Of a stretch of 64,000 nucleotides of DNA, positions 39,701 through 51,700 are shown piece after piece. The notes under the pieces were generated by a model, which was not told where the DNA came from, made no database searches, and worked only from the letters and a program-made list of their open reading frames with translations. Position 1 is the first letter of the stretch, and every line of letters starts with the position of its first letter. The stretch is from Temnopleurus reevesii. Its lineage: Eukaryota > Echinodermata > Echinoidea > Temnopleuroida > Temnopleuridae. The position numbers were made by a program, and so were the translations under genes. Where the stretch lies: assembly GCA_036244855.1 (NCBI GenBank), contig BQKZ01000001.1:1853-65852 (forward strand). Direction: 5' to 3'.

Positions 39701-42700
39701 CTTCAAGAAATCTAACTAAGTAATCAGCAATAGACACCCAATTTCCCCTGAAGAGAAGAACTCTTGCTGTCAGTGTGGCGATATGATATGTGAATCTTCA
39801 TCATCGGCCATTACACATTCTATGCTGTTTGCTGATAAAACCCACCCCACATTTTAGCATTCACACATTTTAATAAGCATTTGCAATACCATGAGGTTTG
39901 TCCAAGAACTGGGACAGATTATGCTGCAATTTTAAGTTTGCAGATTCTTTTTTATGATTTTTAATCACATTTGTTGAAAATTTGATGACAAAAAAGTTTA
40001 CAATATATTCATGAGAGTTTTGTGGGGGAAATGAACAAGATTATCTACCAATCACTCATCCTCACAGATGAGAGACAGAGCACAATTACTAAAAAGATAT
40101 CATCCAAGGCATTGTAATTGCAAATGGGGGAGTCTGGGGTATTTGGTTTGTCAGCAAGATTTTTTTTACCAATAATTGTTTTTATTTGTTATTTTACATT
40201 GATTGCTTCGATTTTATTCCAGTGTTAGTCAAAGTTACACTTGGGTTGCCTCCTTGTAATTTTAAAGTCACATGTTACATGATCAACTCAAAGGTTGTTT
40301 GAGATCATGCACTTAAATTTATACTCTATTAGAAGGGGTAGGAAGGTAAAATCTCATTTGAGACCACAAAATGATGGAATGGCTCAATTTGTGCAAATGG
40401 GCAAGACTAAATACAGTTATTGCCATTCATTTTACATGTCTTATATTAAAGTTTTATTCAAATTTGACTTGTGTGATTAAATTTGCATGTTTTTGTAGAC
40501 TCCNAAGTTTACAATATATTCATGAGAGTTTTGTGGGGGAAATGAACAAGATTATCTACCAATCACTCATCCTCACAGATGAGAGACAGAGCACAATTAC
40601 TAAAAAGATATCATCCAAGGCATTGTAATTGCAAATGGGGGAGTCTGGGGTATTTGGTTTGTCAGCAAGATTTTTTTTACCAATAATTAATTTTATTAGT
40701 TATTTTACATTGATTGCTTAGATTTTATTCCAGAGTTAGTCAAAGTTACACTTGGGTTGCCTCCTTGTAATTTTAAAGTCACATGTTACATGATCAACTC
40801 AAAGGTTGTTTGAGATCATGCACTTAAATTTATACTCTATTAGAAGGGGTAGGAAGGTAAAATCTCATTTGAGACCACAAAATGATGGAATGGCTCAATT
40901 TGTGCAAATGGGCAAGACTAAATACAGTTATTGCCATTCATTTTACATGTCTTATATTAAAGTTTTATTCAAATTTGACTTGTGTGATTAAATTTGCATG
41001 TTTTTGTAGACTCCTGCCTGGTTATTCTCTTTTAGTATATAGGCCATATGTTGGATGATAGTTAGTCTACATATATATTTGACTTTGATGGATTATTATT
41101 TCTATATCTTCATTCTTTGTATTCTGAACGAAATTATACTTGACCTTAGTAATTTGAAAGGTAATGGGTAATTAGGTAATGTTTCAGGAATATGATTTAA
41201 TCTTTCAAACTGGGCTGTTATTGTTAAATCTGATTGGTTTTGGTTTTCTAGATCTGACATCCATTTATTAAATATGTATAATTTCATTTTTCTATATTCT
41301 AAGTAACCATGGTGTTTTTTCCCCTCACATTCTGGTCATATGGCTGCTCTCTTGATCTTTCCACTGTGATGGTTTCTTGCAACACACTCCTCTCTAATGA
41401 TACAGGGTAGCACTGTAGGCAGTGGCCCAGCTAAGACCAGCCAGCAGATAAGCAGCATGGCAGCATCCGTAAGTGTGGTCAAGACGCTAGTGTCTTTGGA
41501 GGATTCTGATGGTTATGAGACAGCGAGTGAATGGACAGAGGCAAGATGCTCAGTGAATCAATGACAGACTTCAAGAAATGCTAACCTTGTTCAAAATTTA
41601 ATCTCTAACTCATTTTGTTACATTGGATTTTGATTGTTTGTTCCAATTCGGTGTTGAAACACATCATGCATGACTTTAAGATTCATTTTTTCCAGAGATT
41701 GTTCCTATCATTTTTTTTCCATTTCGTTGTGATATATTTTGTCGATGTTAAACATTGATGCTGAATTCATAAGTATTAAAACTATCATAATTCAGTCATG
41801 TCCATTTACAAGTCTTCAGTTTTTGTCATTAAACTCCTTCATATTTTGAATGTTTGCATTTTGTTCAATGATATTTTCCATTAGTATTTTTTGCATATAA
41901 TGTAATATAATTGTATAAAAAGTTGCAAATGTGTAAAATCTGTGCATGAGACAAGGGAAAAGAATCCAGCAGAATTCTGAAAACAAATCTGAAATCTAAA
42001 TCAACTTTTCACTTTTTCCAAGAGGTAGCATTGTCTGATCATATTTCTCTTTTGCTATACATTGCCTCTGTTGTTTGTATGGGTGTGTGTTTGGTTTGTT
42101 TGTGTGTTTGTTTTATTGTTCATTCTGAATACATTTAGCTAAAATCTATTGTTGCAATATTTTAATTTTATCAAAACTATTTTTAAATCAAAATATTAAA
42201 TTTGGTGTAAATCAGATCATGGTTAATATTTTTTAGAAATTTTTTTCTTTTATTTTACCTAACAAGAAATCTAACCATGAACATGATCATCTTAAAGAAA
42301 TTTGTTTTAATTTATGTGCCGTTTTATCTCATTTCTGGCAAACACCTCAAAGAATTATGATATAGTTTCCTTACTCACAATGTGGATTAGAACTGTGAGC
42401 GTATTTTTCTTTCTAGCAAATATGTTGTGTTGAGAAATTCAAATCAGTCTCTCCTATATCAAGGCATATACTGGAAACATTACTCTGATTTTGGTTTAAC
42501 AGATTAAAACATTCATTTAACAATAACAAATTATTCTATTTTCATGCAAATCAAGTGTTCATATCTACAATATGAGACTATCACCTTTAATAATCCATTA
42601 AGCATTTTCACTAATGGGGAAATAAATGAATGGAATAATCATTCTGAATTAATGAAGCAATTCTTTGAATATTGAATGAATAAAAAGTTATAATATTGTA

Positions 42701-45700
42701 CTTTTGATATGACAGAGTGAGAGCTACGCAGTGGGCAGTGGGGTTTCTGATAGTAAACTTCTTGCTGTAGCTGGAGATGACAGTGATGATGATTTCCAGT
42801 CCGCAGACGAGGGTTCAAGCCCTGTATTGTCCAAGAAGCAAGCTTTAGAACGACAGCAGAGCACCAGTGTTTACTTGAGATCAGATGTTGAGCTTCAGTT
42901 TGAACTCAAGAGGGTATGTCCATAAGGGAAATATTACATTGAAAAAGAATCATTATTTCACAGTTAGTAGTTTGTAGTTTTATCAGTAGCTATTTTTGAA
43001 GGATGTATTTTCAGTTCCCAAATTGATATTTCAGGCTCCTTGCAGAATTGTCAAACTTGTACTAATACTCTTTATCTGTTTTTCTCATCCCAATCCTTGT
43101 AGGACCTAAGAAATTTATTTTTGGAAATTATCCTTATTTTTAGAGCAGGTGTACAGTTAATTTACCACTCAATGTACTGTCAGGAATTTCTCCCTTCCCT
43201 CTTGTACCTCCCTCTGTTTTTTCAATGGACCCTTTTTGGAACCAAATGGTCCTTGTAAAATACTTGATGGTTGATTGTTACTTTGTAAGTTGAGTTGCGG
43301 TTGTGATCTAATTCTAGGAATCGAGAGAAGAAATGAGAAACAAGAAATGCTGTTATGTATCCTTGCCGGTTGCTTTGAATCTTGGCCAATTAGACCTAGA
43401 AGTCCTTTTATAAGGAATTCTATGGGGGTAAAAGTTCAATTTAGACCCTTGAAGAAATGGAAAGCAATTTTTAATGATATATATATATATAACCTATTCG
43501 TCCAGGTTGCTGTGAACCTTGGTCAGTTGGATGCAGATGGAACTGAAAGTCCTGTCCTTGGTGTCGCCATCCATTCCTTGGGAGCTAAGGTCCAAGTGAG
43601 ACCACTAGACATGGATGTAGAGATCTCCTTAGGGAGCATTGCAGCACAGCATCATAAGTTCCAAGGTAAGACAGTGTTTCATTTATATTTCATGTGATTA
43701 ATATATGATGAGTTTCTTTAAAATTCATTTTCTTTATATCAAGGAAGTTGATTTATGTTACATGCTCTTTTTTCACACTATTGAAAAGCATGGAATTTTA
43801 CGTCTTAAAATAAACTTGTGGATTAAGGTATATTTAGTTCCTGGAAAGAACTTATTGGCAAGACAGCTTCGATTCTGTCGTTAACAGGCTAAGAGATCAC
43901 TATTGTTGTGACTTTTCCTTGGTATTACAGTTTGATTATACACTATTGAGCTGAAAGACATACCTTTTTTAATATTGATTCCACAAAATAAATGAATGTA
44001 TTTTGTAAGAAATGTTTTTAATTTGTTATTTGACAGTACCTGGAACTGACAAGCTGTACTTGGTCAGGACACCAGCCTATGATGAGAAATCTGAGAGACT
44101 CCTGTCTGTCAAATACCACAAGGTACACTTTTACTTTTTATGAAATTATGCTTTTTCTCTTCTATATTCAAAGTAATTTGCAATCCCAATATATGAACAA
44201 TTAGCAAGATATGGTTATTCTATTCAAACAGATCAAATGCATTTTCACATTGCAGCTACTCATTTTATATTCAAGACGAAGATTGGCAGCAGTATTGAAA
44301 AAGAACAACTTTATTTGTCTAAAACAGACCGTTGGATTTTATACCAAGCTCTTTGTGAGTGAAACTTTCTAAGCAAATGCCTGGAAATACAACTACTATT
44401 TTATTCAAATATCTCATATGTAGCATGCTTATACACTTACCACAATTCTGCCAAACAGATGATAGCCAGCAAACTTCTCAACCATAATCCTTCCACATAG
44501 TCCCAAAAAATCTTTTAGACCATAAAAATTATTGTCCCATTTAATCTTTTAAAATCCAGGTAAAGGAACAAAAAAACACAAATAGCTGGGACCAGCAAAA
44601 TGAACTTGTTTTATCAGAATCTTTTATATACAACAGCTTTTATAACAAGCTTCCCCTGTATTTTCCATTTATCATTAATCCAACAGATTGACAAGAACAA
44701 CCCTGAGTTTGCTACCACATACAATTCCACAGAGCAGATGATAACAGCCCATTTCACCACGCTAGAGGTTGTAGCTCACTGTGAGGCAATCTTGGATATC
44801 ACAGAGTTTGCGGATAACCTAGTGGCTAGTCTAGATCAGGGCAAGGCAGGTGGAACCCAGGAGGGACCACCGGAGGATGAAGGGTATATCAGTGAAGATG
44901 AGAAGAAACCTGAACGTGAGTAGAGATCATTAAAATTGTCAATAGGTTAGTGGCTAGTCTAGATCAGGGTAAGGCAAGGGGAGCACAGAACTGACCGCTA
45001 GAGGATAAAGGGTACATTAGTGAAGATGAGAAGAAACCTGAACGTGAGTAGAGATTGAAATTAAATGAGAGAAATTGTACTTACTTTCTTTGAATGATGG
45101 GGCTTTGATGGCTCGTCTAGATAGGAGTAAGGAGGGAGAACCGAGGCGGAATGCCAGAGGAAGAAGGGTTCATCAGTGGAGATTGAAAAAACCATAACGT
45201 GAGTAGAGATCATGAAGAAGTTTTGATGAATATATTGATGATTAGGATTTTCTGAACTTGGTGAAGTATACAGTTAGAAGTTAATATTGAAGTGATAATT
45301 TGATATTGCACAGGTAGAATTCTATTCAATTCAATTTAAACCATTTATATTATTTTTCTAAAAGCAGCCACAGAAATTTATGATCCGTACCTAATCATTA
45401 GATTATTAATTAACTAATAAGCAGTATATTAACCTTTCTGTGTTTTTTATCTTAGAGAAATTTTTGTACTTTATTAAATCATTGTATTACTCGAATTGAA
45501 TTAGTTGGTGAAAAATTTGTGTTAAATGTTAGCCTGTATGTTTTTCTGTAATAACTGGTGTGTAGCTTCATGGATATCATATTGTTTTCATCCTGACAGG
45601 AAAGCGAACGAAGGGGGTAAAGCCCACTGATGTGATTGATGTGCAAGTAGCAGCCACAATGGATACAATTAGTCTTGTTGTATGCACACAGGAAGCCAGT

Positions 45701-48700
45701 CTTACCGAGGTTTCTGTTAAGGGTATGTCCGTATTGTTTTTAATGAGATATTCCAAGATATTTCTTTGTTTTTATGACATTGATAAATGGGGAAATGACT
45801 GACATACTGTATCTATGGGCCATGAGGATGTTCTTTGAAGTAGTAATATACCAAGAACAGTCAGTTAGATACTGAAACAATGGAGAGTACATGATAAGCC
45901 CAGAAAATGTGTTGCTAAAACTTCCAAATTTGAGGACATTATTTACCGTTCAAATTTAATAAGAACTGAGAGTATTTATATCAAATGAGGAAGGTTGAAA
46001 ATACTTTACTAAAAAGGGTCATCAAGATGGTAATTATCTCGCGAGAGAAAGGAAAGTAACAACAGAAGCAATATATCAAATCAAATGTTCTAGAAATAAT
46101 TGAGGAAAGTATGAGATCAGAAATATGACATGAAAAAGTTAGTAATAGCGTGTGTTTCATCTTAGTTTTACATATGTCTTCATTTCTACAGGTTTGGAGG
46201 CTAATGTGACTGTTCAGAAACACAAGACATGTGTGACTACATGTCTTCAGGAGATCACTGTGGTCGACCCTACGACCAATGCTCTTCATCCAAGGGTAAG
46301 GACATTACATCCAATCATTCTATTGTTAGACAATGGCCCGTATTCCGATAGCGAGGTTTAAGTTAACCCTGGTCTAAATCTGTGCTTTAAGTATGGAAAG
46401 CCAAAAGAGGCTTCAATCTATAACAGTCGATGTTTAATTTACCAGCATATTTGGCACTCATAGTATTTAAGACTGTCTCGGAATAAAAACTTCAATAGTT
46501 TTCTACATTATTAGATCATGGGAAAGGAGAGCAGTTAATAAAAGAATTATACATTGTATATAAAGTTTTGGCACTTTTGGCTACCCATACTTAAACCACA
46601 GATTTAGACCAAGGTTATCTTAACTTCGCTATCGGAATACGGGCCAATGGGTTTAGTATCATCCGGTTTCCTTGGTTAAAAATTCTATTTGAAGTGAAAC
46701 TATGATAGATTTGTCAAGTATGAAGCTTTTGCAAGAGTTAATCTCCAAATGAGAAAGAATATCTTCAGGAAAATATTTTTAAGTAAATAAATACACATCA
46801 TACCAACAGAGAAGAGGTAACATTTCTACATCTCCGGACCTACCAAATCTTATGAATTTGGAGGGGGCATAGAATAATTTTTGAACATGCTGAATAAGTT
46901 TTGAGACCATTTCATGAAAGTTTTCGAATTCAACTTGATGATTCCACTACTCAGTCTTGCAGGAAATCTTATTCCTTTACTCTTTTTCAGTAAAATCATT
47001 CCTCATTTTCATTCATTAGCGCTGAGAGAGCTGTTTTCTTCAGTTCGAACGAAAGTATAATATAAACATTTTATTCAGCAGTTGCAGGGAAAAAATCAGA
47101 TCATGCCAATGGTATTTATATGTGATACAGTGCAATACCTTTTGTTTCAGATCTTGTCTACATTGGACAAGGAGGTGTTCCAGATGGCATTAACGCTGTA
47201 CAACCATGCTACAGTAGGAGACCAGTATTCAAACATGGGAGCTGTGGATATGAGAGTAGCATTGAAGGTTGGATGCATCAGGGCTGTCTTCCTCAACAAG
47301 TTTGTCAACAATCTTCTGGTGAGTTTATTTCTTTCTGAGTGTGTATAGGATTTCATTATGGTATAAATCGAGTTAAGCTCATTGAAATTAAAAGTTATCA
47401 GAACTTCTACCATTTTTTTTGTTATCTTAATGTAAATTTTAACAAGAGAACACAGTTTGATGTTAATTTCAAATCAGATATAAGTCTTGAGTTATCAATT
47501 TCTTTGTCCTGGAATCATACATTATATCCTTACAGTTATTGCATTTTGATGTGAGCTTTTTTCATCTTCATTTGGTAGGCAGAGTAGACGAGCTCCTCAG
47601 ATTGAGCCTAATTGTATTCATAATATTTTGGGGTTAGAGCTTCATAGACATGCCCAATCTTTTTTAATACAGAACCATATCTGTATATTATTATCTTTTC
47701 TTGCCAGGGCTTTGTTGATAACTTCAACCGTGCCAAGGCACTAGCAGCAGAGGCTGGGGCCAATGCAGCAAATGCAGCCCAGCAAGCTGCTGAAGACATC
47801 AATGCTAAGGCCACACGTATTGCTCTGGACATTGTGGTCAAGGCTCCTGTCATCGTCATTCCAAGTAACTCTACATCAGAGACGGGACTTGTGGCTGATC
47901 TGGGCCAGCTCAGCGTGAAGAACTCTTTCAGCGTTGTACCAGGGTCTGAGACTCTAGAGAATCCAGCTGTTATAGATTCCATGCATGTGGCTTTGGAATC
48001 CATACAGCTATCTAGGTAAGTGTTTTGTGGAAGATTTCCTTCAGGATTCTACCAGGGTATGAGATAATTTAGCCATCATAGATTCCATGCATGTGGCATT
48101 AGCATCCATCTAGGTTAGTCATTGACATTGACACTTACTTTCAGAATTGTATGAAGGTTTGAAAATTCAGCTGCCATTGATTTTTAAGAATGTGGCTTTG
48201 GAGTCCATACTTAATATTCACATTTGTAGGGGTGTACACAACACTAATTTTTGAAATGTAAATGATAATGCAAAATTAGTACTGAGGTCATTTTCCTTTA
48301 GGATGTTATTATGTGAGCAACTAAACAATTCTCTTGAGCATTGAAACAATCTTATTTTAAACGGTGCCACAAAAGTATAATGAATGGTAACTTAATTGAA
48401 TTAAGTGATGTTATGACTTGTAAGAAGCATATTTATATAAATTTGGGAAGTAATGTTTCAGAATTAATATTTCCTTCCGCATTACTTATATTTCAGATCT
48501 ATTATCCAGAAAGAGGCTGTGAAATCTGATGTGTTGATCCTGCACCCCATGTGCTTACATGTGAACTTGGCTAGGAACCTCTCAGCAGCTTGGTATCATG
48601 GTGCTCCAGCCATTGCTGTCTCAGGCAAACTTGATGCTATTCAGGTAAAAAGAAAATCACCATTTTTATGAACTATTTTAGGATTAGGATGTCAAACTAG

Positions 48701-51700
48701 GTGTTATTTAAAATTGATATGATGTACTGCTAATTTGATTTATTTCATTATGTCAACATTTTATCTATAAATGGATGATATGGATGATAATGTTGAAATA
48801 TTCATTAAAGTAAAGAAAAATCTCTGAAAAAAAACTTTTTAATTGAAGAGAGTTAAGAAGCCTAACCGAATTTATTTAGTTCTGTGCATTTATTTCTTGA
48901 AAGTACTGTATACTGTAAACAATTTGTAAAGTTAAGCAACATATTGTCCTCCTTAGATCTCAATGGGGACTGATGATTTTGGCATTGTGATGTCGGTTTT
49001 AAATGAGAATCTTCAGGAAGGTCAAGTAGAGAGCAAGCCAGCTCCCAAGGCTGTACAGGCAGCAGGGGATGCCCCTACAGCTGAGGGTGGGGCAGCAGAG
49101 GCCGGTGCTGCACAGGAAGGCACCAAGACAGAAACAACTGCAGGTTAGTGATGATAGAGAGTCTAAGTTTTAAAAGTTTAGCTCCAGTTTAACAGATGTT
49201 CACCAATTTTTCTTGAAGGTGTCCACCTTCAACCTGTTCTCTTATTCTTAATCTCAATTTGCATCATTAGGTTCACCTCCGAAAATGGCCTATAAGTATC
49301 ATAGGTCATGATTGTATTTTTCAAACAACAACACTTGATTTATTTCAGCCTTTTGTATTTCACACTCTCTTGAGACTAGATTGATATTTCATAAGTATTT
49401 CAGATTGCTTTGATAGGCTTTTCCCTTTTATTTACTCATGAAAATAGTTTAGATCGTCTTCAGAATAATTTTTCTGACATTTTTAATTTGGGGTAACTAT
49501 TCTAGCTCACACTTGATACACATTCACTTTTTTCTTTTTAATTCATTATTTTGTTTTATCCTTACAGAGGTAACAGCAGGCAGCAAGGCCGAGGAAGAGA
49601 AACCAGCCGAGGAGCCATGGGTTCAGGTCAAGGCTGATTTTGAGATGGAAAAGATTGGTGTCTCACTATACACAGGAACACATGACCTTGTAAGTCAACT
49701 CCAACTTGATATTGAGTAATTGGAGCCTATTGGGTCGACATGCTTTACTTTCAGTGTTCTGTTCTCTGGTAATTTATTGTGTCTGCAAAAAAAAATGTGT
49801 GTGTGTGAATGACTTTGTTCTCTGATCAGCTGTAATTTATGAGATTTGCTTTAAGCAAGGAATGTTTGAATTAAACATTGTTCCTTCTCCTCTTCACAGA
49901 CTATACTAGATGGGCGACAGGAGAGGCAATCCAAGAACACCCTAGGTCACTTTGCTGTATGTCGTTTGATTGTTGGAGCTACTGTATGGTCTGACCAGGC
50001 AGTGGAAGCTAAGGCTAAGCTTGGAGATATCCTTCTGAATGATGTGAGATCAGACAATGCTAATGCCATCACAAGGTGAGTTGATTATGGAAGAGACTAA
50101 GCTTGAATATATCCCTTGGTGCTAATGACTTTTGAAGTGAAATGCAGACTTTGCTACCTTTTCACTTGAATGTAGTATAAAAACAGTTGCTTAGTTTAAA
50201 GGGGAACTACACTCAGAGATTAAATTGCTATCATTAAATGAAGAAAAATAAGATGAACAAACTGAAAATTTGAGCAAAATCGGATAATCCATTAAAAAAT
50301 TATGAATTTTCAAAGTTTTGATTTACACCCCTCATGGGCTCCTTAAATTGGCAAAAGCACAGGCACAAAATGGCTGCCAACATGGAGAACTCTCCATTCG
50401 CTTTGTACACAAAATTTCACATTTTCCTCTTTTTCCAGAAAAGTAGACAAAATTTTGTTTCTTCGGTTAAATATATTAAAGCTACATAAATTCTGCAAGC
50501 ATTCCAGAAAGAACGGGGCTGATTCCTCATTTGAAATATGATATTGATGCATTTTCAATAAATTTATATACAAAGTGAATGAGGAGTTATCCATGTATGA
50601 CATCACAGATTATGCTAATTAGCTATACGCATGCCATTTCAAGGATGCCCAGCACAGGTGGAAATAATAACTATGAAAATCCATAACTTTTGAACCGATT
50701 ATCCAATTTTGCTCAATTTTTCAGTTTGTTCATCTGATTTTTCTTCATTTACTAACAGTACATTATTGTCTGGGTGTAATTCCCCTTTAAGAATAGTTGA
50801 GATTTGAATTAAGATTATGCAATCTGAAGGAAAATCATAATTTAAGCATCTTTATCATTCTATGACATGTAAACTTTGTATGCCCACATATATAACCTCT
50901 TGTCTTCTTTGTATTTTATTGCAGAATGATTTACAGATATGGCGATACTGATGAGAACATTGTAGATGTAGACTTCAAGATGTCCGCAAAGAAAGCTATC
51001 AACCGTAAGTTGTGTGTATTGAATTTCCTTTGTTATTTACCAAAACTGATACGACATATTTATGTCATGAATAGTGTAATGATTGTCTGTGCCCTTTTTA
51101 ATATAATCAAGATGATGATACCGGATATCTGCTAAAATTTGTATATCTCAGAATAATTGAATGAATTTCAAATCTGATTTTCAATGGCCCTAAAATTATT
51201 AAAGTAGTATTTTTGCAGTCATGATTTTGATAATTTGATAACTTCAGAGATTTTACATTTGTTCTTAATTTTTGAATTTTGCTTTGAATACTTCTCATCC
51301 AGAACATATTGATTGTAAAAAACATATTCCTAATGAACCCAGCAAATTCTTACATTTATGTTTAAAGTGGATGCTATCCTCCGCAATCTGCGTGCGTGCA
51401 TCTGTACCGAGTTCTTGATGACATGTGCTGAGATCTTCACCAAAGCTCTCCAATCAAATGCTTCTGCTCAAGGATCTAAGTCCAGCACCAGTGTGACCTC
51501 CAAGCCTTCCAGTACCAGCCAAGCCTCCTCTGCTCCATCCTCTCCAGCTGAAGAGGGTGCCAAGAATGATATGCAGATCAAGGCTGTTCTACAGAGCCCT
51601 GAGATCATCCTAGTAGCGGACTCTAGCTCGATGGACACCAATGCACTCATCCTTCAGGTATGTATTCTTGTGGAAGGCAAACCTCTATTGCTGTACCTCC

